Shown here in pieces: positions 12,173 to 22,194 of a DNA stretch of 64,000 bases (position 1 is the stretch's first letter; each line of letters begins with the position of its first letter). A program made the translations under genes and the position numbers. Under the pieces are notes generated by a model. The model ran no database searches. It was not told the origin of the DNA and saw only the letters and a list, made by a program, of their open reading frames with translations. The DNA is from Eutrigla gurnardus (Eukaryota; Chordata; Actinopteri; Perciformes; Triglidae): assembly GCA_963514095.1 (NCBI GenBank), contig OY741264.1, positions 34,309,641-34,373,640 on the forward strand, given 5' to 3'.

Positions 12173-13120
12173 CATTGTAAAAATAATTAAAAGCACAGAT
12201 AAAATCAAACCACAAACCTTATTAAAACACAGTGCATTATCAGATCACATTAAACAGCAAACATAAAACCACACAAACTAAATATTAAAGGTGCCAGATG
12301 TAAGAATGTGGCCAAAAATGGTACTATACTCAAATTCAAAACACTGCAGCGAGTCGTATTTACATTTAGGCCGGCTTTTCCTTCCTCAATAGAATGGATA
12401 TATCATTATTTATGGTAACGTTAGCTGTTGACTAGATGGACATATCCGATGGAATAAGGTGATATTTGACAGAACCGTCAAATTCATTTTTGCCTCCCTT
12501 TCATAACGTTATATAGTTTATGGTGATTTACATGCAAAGACCGAAAGACGACTCGAATGTCCAGCCGCTGCTGGCAAACGCGCCGCCGAGCCTGAACAAT
12601 GTGCTGCTCTCTACTTCTGAAGGGATCACACAGCATGCGCGGCTGTACAAAGGTTTGAAAACGTTTTGTGACGGGGAAACGTACCGAAAACATGTTGTTT
12701 GCCGTTGTGCATTGAACTGAACAGGGCGTATTGAACGGTTTGGTAAAATACCGAATATTGTTGCATCCCTAATATCAATGTATTGTCAAATGTGGAATGA
12801 CCGATGAGCCAGACAACAGTCAAGAGATTATCAGACAGCCTAATGAAAAATATGGTTAGACCCCTTACCCCATTCATTCGTCTTGCCATGATTTCCTTCA
12901 TTGGGAAGACTGTCTGTCGCCTGCATTTTTTGCAACCTTAAATGACAAAAGCAAAAAACAGGTTTTTGGAATAACAGTTCAACAAGTCACAGATCCTGTG
13001 GGTATTCAAAAGAGTGGTGGAGCAGTGTCATGCTGGGAAGCAGCAGCCCAGGCAGACAGAGCAATACTACAAGAGAGCTAGGGAGCAGCTGGCTACTGGC
13101 TAACAAGGGGGACAGAGGTA
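12173..13120. other. Non-coding stretch with MITE and hAT-like fragments
   Basis: 12285-12370 matches the left end of the TTAA-flanked MITE at 47264 (TGTAAGAATGTGGCCAAAAA and onward), but no right end follows. 12540-12773 ends in TTTGGTAAAATACCGAATATTGTTGCATCCCTA, the inverted form of a hAT-type terminus (TAGGGATGCAAC...). 12774-13120 shows nothing recognisable. No KDZ catalytic sequence is present, which is the main reason for calling the gene at 9893 truncated. Confidence 0.45.
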
Positions 13121-13733
13121 CACTGTAAATAATTTCTGTAAATTTACGGCGGAATTTCAACAGTAGTAAGGTGTTTTTTAATAAACAGTGCTTTACTGTT
13201 AATATTACAGAAAATTAGTGAAATTACAGCTCATTTACAGTTTTTTTAACGGAACTCTAATGTATTCCTATTATACAACACTTTACCGTTAAAGTGTATT
13301 AGATAACAGTATCATGCATTATTTTTGGCATTCTGGGAAGAGCATTGCCTGAGCTGCACATGTGAAGCTAGTTACCTGCTATTCCTGATCCATCTCCATC
13401 TTACTAATTATTTGGTGAGTACCAACTTTATTTGATTGTTTTATATTACATATTATATTATTGTTTGATTTGATTAGTTTTGATTTAGTTTTGTTAGCAT
13501 TGATGATTACAGCATATGCACATGCTAGAATGGTTAGCAGCTAGCTAAATTTTCAAAGCTGATAGTCAAACAACACAAGGAGCACATTTTAATTTCTACA
13601 AAGTTAACGTTTGTTGACCGCTGCATTTTGTCAGTGAATTAATGAAACTTTATGATAGTTTGTGTAAACCGTCTATGTAATTTACTCTATTCGCACGAGA
13701 TAAGTATTACCTGGGGACCTCTGGTAATTTGTA

Positions 13734-14210
13734 ATGAGGAAGTTCTCTCTCTGTGAAGATGAGCTGTCATATTGTGTCCTCCAGCTTCTGATGGCTCACT
13801 TTTCCGAGAACATTACAGATCTGATCCTACTTGCAGATGTACGTTTTCTTTTTATATATACATATACTATGTCATACAATGACTCATCTTATAACAACAC
13901 AGTTTGTAATTCACTTTCTATGTCCTAGGGATCTGCCACTACAGCTGACATTGAGAGGACCATCAACATACCAGAAACTCCTCGTCTGATACTACTTGGT
14001 ATGTTTACACCACTGCATATGCAAGCAACAAAAGGTTATATTAAAGGTACCAGGAGGATGTTTAAGGTTGGAATGTTATGGTTTGCTAAGGTGTTAGTTC
14101 ATGGCTTGGGACATTTTTTTTATCAGGATGGGGGGGAATGAGGGGCAGAAATGTTAATTTTGTATGCAATATAAGTGTAAGTTGTTGCGAATATAAGTTA
14201 TTTTAGAGCT

Positions 14211-14259
<49 letters not shown>

Positions 14260-14356
14260 GGCACACACAGGCAAACACACACACACACCCACACACACGC
14301 ACACACACACACGGCTACTTGCAGGCTGGATTGAGAAACCTGGTGTCTTCGAGTGA
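13734..14356 (+). CDS. Small three-exon ORF inside the CACTG-ended element, function unknown
   Basis: Exons 13734-13838, 13929-13998 and 14325-14356 have consensus GT/AG borders and join in phase to 69 codons including the stop. The peptide contains DELSYCVLQLLMAHFSE, then DIERTINIPETPRLILLG, and ends GVFE. It resembles the C-terminal pattern of repeat-associated fish proteins (acidic helix, then a TPRLILLG-like strand), but I cannot name it. The last intron contains the CT/CA microsatellite. The start is only the first ATG in frame, so upstream exons may exist. Phase agreement over three exons supports reality; shortness argues for caution. Confidence 0.35.
14213..14311. repeat. (CT)n(CA)n compound microsatellite
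   Basis: About 35 bases of CT followed by about 65 bases of CA with GG, AA, CC and CG interruptions, inside the CACTG-ended element. Confidence 0.95.
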
Positions 14357-15073
14357 GCCGTAACTCTCCTGCCGATGTTCTTGGACTTCCACACTAACAG
14401 TACTGTATATGTTTGTAATACTGTTAATATATAAATGTTCGTAACACTGTTTTTAACATGTCATTTTAACATGTAATACTGTTTTTAACATGCAATTTGT
14501 TCAGCATGTGAAGTTTTTACATGTAATCTTTACATTCAAATAAAAGTAAAGTGCAATAAGAAGCTGCTTTTTCTCTTACATTTTAATGACAGGATTGAAA
14601 TATCAGTAGGTTAATTTATTATGGTTTGCCTTCCGTGGCCAGGTTCAAACAGAGATTTAGTGAAACCTAAAGTCAGTCACATGTAACATGTTTTTCTTTA
14701 CAAAAGTGCCTTTAACTGTGTGCAATCATATTTTAATAGATTATTGAAATGTATAAATAATACAAACTAAATAGTCATTTAATTGTAAAACACAGTGAAA
14801 GTAATTTTAAATATCAGTTTACACTGTGTTTTTCATTTACAAGACAAAACTGTTAATTGAGTAACAGTAAAAATATGTAGATTTTACAGAAACATAATGG
14901 CAACCCAGCTGCCAGTTCATTACTGTTTTTTTACAGTTCACACTGTTTTTTTTATTTACAGTTTAAAGCTGTAACTTTCAGTGACAGCAAAAATATGTTA
15001 ATTTTACAGTAACATAATGGCAACCCAGCTGCCAGTTCTTTACTGTTTTTTTACAGGAAAATTTCTAACAGTG

Positions 15074-15929
15074 TAAGAGGAAGCTGGCAGAGAAGTTGGA
15101 TGTGACCATGTACACTGTTGTTTCTGTGAATGACACTAGTCACACAAACAAGTCCAATAGCCACCCAGGCAACATCAAGACTTAAACAGTCACTTAAACA
15201 GTTTCTCAGAGTAGCCTCATGCAGTCTTGTGTACTTAAACACATTTCATCTAACAATGCCTATGCCATAAAGTGCCCACAGGTACACAGTGAAGTTTGAG
15301 TCAGGCCTAAGGTCATTTCACAATCTCAAGTCCCAAGAGGCAAGTACATGCACATTGTCTGTAGTGACTTTAAAATGCTGAGCTGACACAAAAAGCATTA
15401 TAATAAACATTCACGTCGAGCTGAACCCAACTAATACCTTTTAAAGTGGACCAAAGCAAAAAGCACTCCATTCTTTTTGTGCACACATTATGAGTTCATG
15501 TCAAAGAGGAGGAATCAGATCTCTTCCTAGTACACCTAAGCTCTGATGGGGCCTCAGTTATCTAGTGCTTTGTGGGCTGTGTAGTTGCTCTGCGTTGATT
15601 GTATCATCAACTTCCTTATATGCATGTTATGAACTCTCTGGTATTAGGCCATCATCCATTATCATCTTAATTATAATAATGACATTATATCATGTTTAGT
15701 ATTATTTTTGCTTGTTTCACAAACACACAAATAAGTATAGTATTAATGTCTGGGTGTTTTCACATATTGTCCCCTTAAACTGAACCAAACCTAGTCCTTT
15801 TAAAGTGAACCAAGCAGTGGACCAAAGCAAAAAGAACGTCACATTATGAGTTCTCTGAAAGAGGACTCGGATCTCTTTCTGGTCTACTTCAGCTCTAATG
15901 GATCTCATCCTATGCCTATTCACACTCAC
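15074..15929. other. Non-coding tail of the minus-strand gene region, with an internal duplication
   Basis: A block around 15430-15530 (CTTTTAAAGTGGACCAAAGC... ATTATGAGTTC... AGATCTCTTCCT) reappears with changes at 15795-15890 (CTTTTAAAGTGAACC... ATTATGAGTTC... GGATCTCTTTCT). This indicates a local duplication about 360 bases apart. No convincing exon or stop of the minus-strand gene was found here. Confidence 0.4.
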
Positions 15930-18671
15930 CTGCAGCTGGGGCTGATCGTGCCTTTCCTGGGAGCGTGGCTGGGGCTGAGGGTGCAAGGGGAAAAGTTAAC
16001 CAATGACATTTCACATTCTTACGGGAGGTGCTGATCTTGGAATTCAAAACTGAGCTGGAGTGGCACTGCTATTGATAGCTAAAATAACAGAGAGATAGTA
16101 AGAAATGGTAAGCCATGTCATAGTATATAGTGTAGTTCAATGACTTATTTGTTGTTGGCATGATCAAAGTTATTCATTAGAATTAAGCATTTACTGAAAA
16201 CAAACTTGTTGGTTATACAATTACAAAAGTATACAACTTCAAGGAAAGGCAGACGATTAACTGCTAACATCAGACTGGCATGGGTGTATTTGACCCTTTA
16301 TTAACTAACTGTAACAGGTGAAGTTCACCTGGGTTCATTTGTTTTTGGCTAATACAACAATAACAAAAGGGACACATTTACAGATTGGGTGCCACAAATG
16401 TGTACTTACACTGTCTTTTCTTTTTCCGCGGATGCTCACTTTGGGGCTTAGGGTCTGCAGCTGGGGATGAGAGTTGGGAAAAGTTAGAGAATTATATATT
16501 CAGAGTCTCGGGGGAGCAGCTAAATTCATTGAAAGACATGGAATTCACCTTGTGTAACTTGTTTTAGATTAATACATTGATTACAAAAAACATGGGACAA
16601 GTTTACAGATTGGGTGCAACAAATGTGTAATTACTCTGCCTTGTCTTTTTATGTTCCTGGGGCTGGGGAATATGCTGGGGCTCCTGAGGCTGTGACTGGG
16701 GCTGAGGGTCCACGGGACAAAGATCAAGGATGATATATTCTGGCTGGTCTTCGGGGAGGTGATGGTCTTCAGGGTCTGGCTGGAGTCCAGGGAGGTGGTG
16801 GTCTTCGGGGTGGGGCTGGCCTCCAGGGAGGTGGTGGTCTTCAGGGTGGGGCTGGCCTTCGAGGAGGTGGTGGTCTTCAGGGTGTGGCTGGTCTTCCAGA
16901 TGGGGCTGGTCTTCGGGGAGGTGGTCGTCTTCCAGGTGGGGCTGGTCTTCGGGGAGGTGATTGTCTTCGGGTGGAGCTGGTCTTGTTGGAGCTGGGACTG
17001 GGACTGGGACTGGGGCTGATCTGTTGTGGAGAACAAAGTAAGCAAACATTACAATTCTGTACATATGGTCAGAAGAATCTTCAGAAAACAATAATGAACT
17101 CTGCATGAAACTAATCTTACCTTTTATTTTGAGTATAAACTCATAAGCCGTCTTCATGTTAATCAGGAAGTCGCTTAGTCGCTTATCATTTGGCAGATTG
17201 GTCACCACATCTGCCACCCACTTGCCCTTGCTGTTCCTGTGGCTGGTGAACAGGATTGGCGTAGAGCCCAAGGCATAACGTTTTTGAACCTGAAATTAAA
17301 CAAGCACATTAGCAGTACACAATTAAACTACATTGCTACATAAATCTACTATCTAGAGACCCAATCTGGCAGAAAATAGTTTTGATCACTTTCGTGATAA
17401 TTAAATAGTGTTTTCCATGTGATTAGAGACATACTGTGAAATTGATACACAGAACTATTCTTTCATGAGGATTTTTTAATTGCAACTGCCGGTGCTCAAT
17501 TTCAGTTGAAAATAACTGATCAGATGTTGTGACAGTACTAAATATGGGTTCCACTCCACACTGGAGTGGGTTATTATATTACTGCGTACACAACTGACAT
17601 AATCAACTTCCTTTACAAATCATTTTCTTTTTTCATCTTACACACATTACTTTGTACAACCAACATTCACATAGTGTAATGCGCTAGGTGATGGTGGTGT
17701 AGTGAATAGAGGTCTGGGTTTCTAAACACTGTGAGGCTAGTTTCTCATCGCAAGACTCCTACCCCAGTGTGGACTGAGGACAGTCTGGAACTGATCTGAT
17801 CTTAACTCTTTAGCAGACTGAGTGTTACCAGTTTATGTGTGGGCTATGCAGTGGTTTACTAGTTGGCCTGTGTTGTTGGCCATTTACTCTGTGGAAATCT
17901 GGAGTAACTAAGAAAAACACTGACATAGTTGATGGTTCAAGTGAAAACATTAGGAAATCTTTTTGGTAGAGTATGTATATTTTAGAAACTGGTGTTGTGT
18001 ACCAGGATATTGTTAAAATGACCCACAAAGCCATTTAGAATACATGCTGCATTCATTTAGGACCTCTGCCACAGAAAAAAAAGTCCACAGCCTATAAGGC
18101 CAACTTAAATCATCAAAGTGTTAAAAATCCTGTATCTTAACCTCAACTTCTGTTAACTTCAAAAAAGCATGTATATTCCAGATATTTATTTCAAGTTTGT
18201 ATTGAACAGATGAACTATTGTTTTTCTTCTGATCTATGCATCCACAGACGGGGTCCTTGCCCCATCACACATTATCAATGAAAAGTGACAGAAATCATGT
18301 TGGGGGGGACTGACTTTCTTGAGGGAGAGATTCTATTTTCTGGACTGATGGAAATGATCCCCTTAAGACGGACAGATGGATGTGCATGTTAAGGTAAATA
18401 CTGTGCGTAGTTTACCTTAACATGCACACATTACCGCTCAATTCATGAAGTATGAGCAGTTTTACTTACAGCAATATTGGCGGAGGCCACCACCCGCGCT
18501 GCATTCCGCTGGTTTATGACTCCCTGCCCCCACTCACTTGTGTGCAGATCTTTGGATTTTTGCAGCTTCGGGTTTCTGCAAAGGCTTCTGAAACACCCGC
18601 TGCATGATCTGCTGTTGGCCTGATTTGGCACTTTGCAGTGAGGGCAGGGTCTGAACTTTGGCTTTGTCATT
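15930..18671 (-). CDS. Zinc-ribbon protein with repetitive Pro/Ser/Thr tail, passenger gene of the KDZ-type element (3' end not found)
   Basis: Minus-strand exons 18671-18470 (ATG at 18670), 17289-17121, 17020-16635, 16460-16410 and 15974-15930 have GT/AG borders and join in phase into 284 open codons; the last exon and stop are not identified. Exon 1 encodes a zinc-ribbon pair, CPHCKVPNQANSRSCSGC, then a basic stretch and GVINQRNAARVVASANIA. Exon 2 continues VQKRYALGSTPILF... KGKWVADVVTNLP... MKTAYEFILKIK, a well-formed globular segment. Exon 3 is a 30-33 base tandem repeat giving a Lys/Thr/Ser/Pro-rich tail. Exons 4 and 5 are short Gln/Pro/Arg-rich cassettes whose intron flanks resemble each other and exon 3's end. 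It lies inside the TIRs, convergent with the CxC2 gene, so it is probably a second element-encoded gene. I do not recognise a named family. Confidence 0.55.
16745..17010. repeat. Coding minisatellite, about 30-33 bp units
   Basis: Units of the form GGGGAGGTGGTGGTCTTCAGGG... repeat about eight times within exon 3 of the minus-strand gene. Two reading frames of the minus strand stay open through it: one Lys/Thr/Ser/Pro-rich (in phase with the exons), one Pro/Glu/Asp/His-rich. Confidence 0.85.
17290..18469 (-). other. Intron of the zinc-ribbon gene; possible tRNA-SINE relic
   Basis: About 1.2 kb between two phase-compatible exons. 17690-17770 (GGTGGTGTAGTGAATAGAGG ... TCGCAAGACTCCTACCCC) looks like the head of a tRNA-derived SINE, but its B box is poor. 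18360-18430 contains an inverted pair (GTGCATGTTAAGGTAAA / TTTACCTTAACATGCAC) that can form a 17-base stem. Nothing else recognised. Confidence 0.35.
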
Positions 18672-19559
18672 CTGAAATGTACAACAGACAAACACACACA
18701 AAATATCAAACATTGATGCAAACACACGTATGCTCAAAAAAGACATTCATGCACATTCAGGTGGGCAAGTCGGAGCAGTGGTTAGCATCCCCAACTGTCA
18801 TCCAGGAGACCATGTCGCTTTGGAAAAAAGCCTATACTTCATACCTGCCACTTTTACCTTTACCTGACAAAAATCCCTCACAACTTGGACTCAATTTGTA
18901 GTGATTATATTGTAAATCCTGATTGCTCTGCATGATATATTGAAAAAAAATCTACTTTTGACACCTGACTCAAATGGCTGTTTGTTGCCCAACTGTTTTG
19001 TCAAACTGAGTAGGTCTACAGCTTAAGGATGGGTAAATAGCATGTTGAATTTTCAAACTAACAGCCACCTTAATATCCTGGCAATAAGTCCCCTTAAGTT
19101 TTAGATAATAGCTTACTTTAACATCTACACCCAGCAAACAAGAGTAAACAAATGTCAAAGTTACAGTTACTTATTTGGCATGCTACTTTATCCTGAATAT
19201 TGGCCTAGTTTACATTTTCAAGACAGCACTATGCTTAATTTAGCACTAATCTCACATTATCATTATGTTTGCTAGCTTAAAGCACACGTAGCTAGCTAAG
19301 AGGCTAACCTATATTGTGCAGCCTGTTGCACATTTCAACAAGGTATTACATATCTCTAAGTCCAACATTTAAACACTGTAACCAATGGATGATATTAAGC
19401 TTAAAGCATATCGTTTTACAGAGAAACAGCCGATATTTTGTGACCTGCTGTGACAAAAAATGTTATTCAGTTAACAGTTACCATGGAAACGAACGTCTCT
19501 TTCTTCGTCTGTATCCGACGGTGAGGAATTTACATGCGGGTCATAGAATATGAATGAAA
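18672..19559 (-). other. Upstream region of the zinc-ribbon gene
   Basis: A splice acceptor (TACATTTCAG) directly precedes the ATG, so an untranslated exon must lie upstream. A candidate donor is CCATG|GTAACT near 19480 on the minus strand, close to the right TIR. This mirrors the left side, where a non-coding first exon starts near the other TIR. 18755-18840 (GGGCAAGTCGGAGCAGTGGTTAGCA...) resembles a SINE head. The rest is featureless. Confidence 0.35.
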
Positions 19560-19899
19560 ATGAAAATGTGTCATTTATTTGTTTGTTTGTTATCCAACTC
19601 CACTTACTCAGGAGCTAAATACTAATAAAACAAATACAGTCAAGCAACCCGCACGTTGGCTAATCCCCTTGCAGTATGTGACGAGTAGGGATGAGACTGT
19701 GTTGGCCAAAGTGATGCACCATGCACGATAAATGATTGCCTGAAGGAAAATATGTCTTCCTATTCATTTATTTGTTTGTTTATAATCCAACTCCATGGTC
19801 ATATCCCCTTTGCGTCCGACAGTGACGCAGAGGGTACCCTCTGCGTCCGACAGTGACGCAAAGGGGATATGACCAATCGTCAGTATGTGACGAGTAGGG
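19560..19899. repeat. Right terminal inverted repeat, two ends in tandem, with a 78-base near-palindrome
   Basis: The outer end (19899) mirrors 8424. An inner end occurs at 19672-19703 (CAGTATGTGACGAGTAGGG followed by ATGAGACTGTGTT), which also matches the left side including the 13 extra bases. 19797-19874 is self-complementary except for two 7-base asymmetric segments (CGACAGT), nesting GACGCAGAGGGTACCCTCTGCGTC at its centre. The inner and outer ends are separated by a block that matches left TIR DNA, so a partial second copy of the end is present. Confidence 0.75.
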
Positions 19900-20750
19900 C
19901 TTATCACAGACAGAGGGAAATGACTTCATAAATTCATGCAGAGCTGCTTCAGTATGCTTTGACTCAAATACACGGTCCCACTGTATGTTCTGTACATCTT
20001 CAATAAAGGCATTATCACAGAAATGTCTCTTCTATATCATTTTAGGTCCAGCTTTGGGGACTTTCACTTTTCTTGCCATAGAAATCATGTTATGATCACT
20101 AAATCCAATTGGCACTGAAACGACCTTTGAGCATTTATCTACTGAATTAGTAAAAAGATGATCTATGCAAGTTGAAGACAATACACCTGCATTGTTGATA
20201 TGTATTCTGGTTGGTAGATTTAGCATTTGAGCTAGGTTACATACGGTGGCAGTGTCATTAAGCTTTCTTTTCATAGGGCAGTTTTTTGAGAGCCAGTCTA
20301 TATTTAAGTCTCCTAAGAAATACATTTCTCTGTCTGTGTCAGAAACATTCTGAAGCATTGCACAGATTTTTTCAACATATGCTGCATCCGAGGAAGGTGG
20401 TCTACAGCAGCAGCAGATTAGTAATGGCTTTAGATGTGGCAAGTGAACCTGGATCCAGATTGATCTACATCTGTCAAGTCCAGATCTCCTCTTTGTTTTA
20501 TTGGAATGTGGTCTTGTACATAAAAGGCTCCTCCTCCCCCGTATCTGTTTCTATCAAGTCTAATTATATTGTAACCTTGTATAAATACCTCAGTATTGTC
20601 AATTGAATCATCCAAATGAGTTTCAGAAATCGCTACTATATGTAGATCATTTTCAAACATTATTTTACTCAACTCAGTTAGCTTGTTTTTCAGACTACAG
20701 ATGTTTAAGTGGGCAACTTTGAGTCCTTTTTTGGGAAGTTTGATAGACAT
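19900..20750 (-). pseudogene. L2/CR1-type LINE ORF2, endonuclease domain, frameshifted and cut
   Basis: On the minus strand 20750-20430 begins with LKVAHLNICSLKNKL, IVAISETHLDDSI and RYGGGGAFYVQ, the N-terminal AP-endonuclease motifs of CR1/L2-type LINEs. After a frameshift near 20440 the domain goes on (YFLGDLNIDW, IDHLFTN, FSDHNMIS) to about 20032, then a stop, and related sequence (FCDNAFIEDVQNIQW ... VCDK) runs to 19905. There the right TIR of the KDZ-type element replaces it. The RT part is missing from the window. Confidence 0.85.
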
Positions 20751-21017
20751 TTAAAGTTAGTAAGGATTTGCAGAATAGATGTCAACTCTAAAAAATAAAA
20801 AAAAAACCCATAGTAAAAACACAAAAACATGTAGATCAACAAACCACAAACTATGCAAATGTTTCCAAATCCTTTCAGCTCCTGACCATTAGCACTTGTG
20901 CCTGCTCAGGTGCACCATTTAGCTTTATGTAGACTTTGCAGTTGGACGACCATGTTGCTTGTATTTTTCCCTCTTTGCGTAGGTACCGAGCTCTTTTAGC
21001 GATGTCAGCATTGCTCT
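20751..21017 (-). mobile_element. L2/CR1-type LINE ORF1 C-terminus and inter-ORF spacer
   Basis: Minus strand 21017-20875 encodes ADIAKRARYLRKEGKIQATW...NCKVYIKLNG, the basic C-terminal segment seen in ORF1 of this LINE group, followed by an A/T-rich spacer up to the ORF2 start at 20750. At 21018 the reading frame passes directly into L1 sequence, a chimeric junction. Confidence 0.6.
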
Positions 21018-21174
21018 TCTGGTTGGCGTTGCTCGTCTGGTTGGGAATAGAATGTTTGATAGTAGTTTTCAAAGCGTTGTTTAACTTTCTCTGGACAAGT
21101 TTCTATTTCTTTTGTTGCAGAATTTCTTCTTTTATGTTTAGTTCTATCTGCTTGTTGTTTTCTTAACTTCTATG
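21018..21174 (-). mobile_element. L1-type LINE fragment, part left of the Gypsy insertion
   Basis: Nearly identical to 720-877 of the window (for example GGCGTTGCTCGTCTGGTTGG and ATTTCTTCTTTTATGTTTAG). It ends TTCTATG exactly where the Gypsy LTR begins, and the same L1 continues at 32691 (ATAGAAGTTTCAGTG). The uninterrupted copy near 865-880 shows the empty site. Confidence 0.9.
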
Positions 21175-21828
21175 TGTAGCCGGTCCAAGTTATACCCTTT
21201 GGGGCCACCGTAGAGAATGTGGGCGGTCCCGAATTTCAATGTTGTTTCCGGGGTAGCAGTGGTGTTGCGGCTATTTAGGAGTCCGTGCACCTACCGAGCG
21301 CTAAGCTGGGTAGCCGTGCCGGACCGGGGCTCGTTTCAGTGCTGGGGAGACCAGGTCAGTAGTTTCTGATGCATAATACCATCTTTGCTTTGGTTGCGAT
21401 TCATTTCTTGTTTGTATTATTTCCTGTTGAAATAACCAACAGTGTTGTTATTTAGGGTGACGTGTGGCGAGAGGAGCGTTAAGAGGTACGGCAGTGGGGA
21501 CTCAAGGTAGGCGTAATATCGCCAGGTTTTAAGTGTTGCCTGTGCCTACTTATGAGGCTAAGCATTTGTTTGATGCCCCTTTCCCTAGATCTCGCCACTG
21601 CTGCTTTGTTTGGGTCGTTTTCTTTTGATTTCCCTTTCTTGTACGGTTGTTCATTTTGTTTCGTTTTCTTTATTTCCCTCAAAACACTAACCTGTGTTAT
21701 TTTTGTTGTTAACAACTAGTGGTGCCTCCGGAGTCTGGGAGGGCTGAGTGGGGCATCCAGCCCGCTACAAGGGGGCTGAGTTCAAGGGGCCATCATACCA
21801 CCCGTTTCTGAGCCGTTCTTATTGTTGC

Positions 21829-21859
<31 letters not shown>

Positions 21860-22172
21860 TTTATAGGCTTGGGTGCACACTTGGTGAGTAGCCTAACGGA
21901 CTAGCTCTCTGCCTGTTAGCGGTTTGTCGCCGCTTGCCATCTACCTCCGTGGAGAACAGCTGTTTTATATTGTCTATCCTGCATGCATTGTTAAATAAAT
22001 ATTGTTGTTTTGAGGGAAACTCACGTCTCCGTCTCATTGGCGAACCTATGCATTTGGGGAACCCGGTTGTTCATTTATTGCTAAGAATACACTTAGTGGT
22101 CCTTGATTAAGAACATCATCAAGGTGGCGTTGTCGACAATTCAGTTAAACTCCTTGCCACGCCTCGGTTACA
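21175..22172 (+). repeat. Gypsy 5' LTR, 998 bp
   Basis: Begins TGTAGCCGGTCCAAG and ends CCTCGGTTACA. It contains a (TG)n tract at 21834-21859 and an AATAAA-type signal near 21995. It is the intact reference for the interrupted 3' LTR. Confidence 0.95.
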
Positions 22173-22194
22173 TTTTGGCGTTGTCGGCAGGATT
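22173..22194 (+). promoter_or_regulatory. Gypsy primer binding site, probably tRNA-Ser
   Basis: Directly after the LTR the sequence TGGCGTTGTCGGCAGGATT is complementary to the 3' end of a vertebrate serine tRNA, with one mismatch to the version I recall (GTAGTC in place of GTTGTC). tRNA identity is from memory of that 3' end, so moderately sure. Confidence 0.6.

Larger units (their letters stand above)
13121..15073. mobile_element. CACTG-ended (EnSpm/CACTA-like) element with a small spliced gene
   Basis: The left end TACACTGTAAATAATTTCTG (from 13119) and the right end (AGAAATTTTC... read inverted, finishing AACAGTGTA at 15075) are inverted copies. The outermost bases are CACTG...CAGTG, and both sides carry TA. 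ACAGT/ACTGT motifs crowd both subterminal regions, and a roughly 110-base block (GGCAACCCAGCTGCCAGTT...) is tandemly duplicated at 14890-15055. CACTG ends point to EnSpm/CACTA elements; a TA target would also suit Tc1/mariner. No transposase is present. Confidence 0.55.
8424..19899. mobile_element. 11.5 kb DNA transposon-like element with long TIRs and two convergent spliced genes (KDZ type)
   Basis: Bases 8424-8470 and 19853-19899 are perfect inverted complements (47 bp, starting CCCTACTCGTCACATACTG). Further inverted similarity runs inward on both sides (for example the GTTGGATTACAAACAAACAA block near 8730 and its inverse near 19780). Between them lie a plus-strand gene with a CxC2 cysteine cluster, known as the accessory domain of KDZ (Kyakuja-Dileera-Zisupton) transposases, and a minus-strand zinc-ribbon gene, plus MITE pieces and a CACTG-ended element. 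The KDZ catalytic domain is not recognisable, so this copy is probably non-autonomous. Flanks are Copia on the left and an L2/CR1 LINE on the right. No target duplication is visible, so one end may be rearranged. Confidence 0.65.

Noticed and set aside
8424..19900. CRISPR-like or plasmid-like interpretation of the repeated GACGC motifs
   Set aside because: The genome is a vertebrate with introns. The motifs are TIR subterminal repeats without spacer structure.
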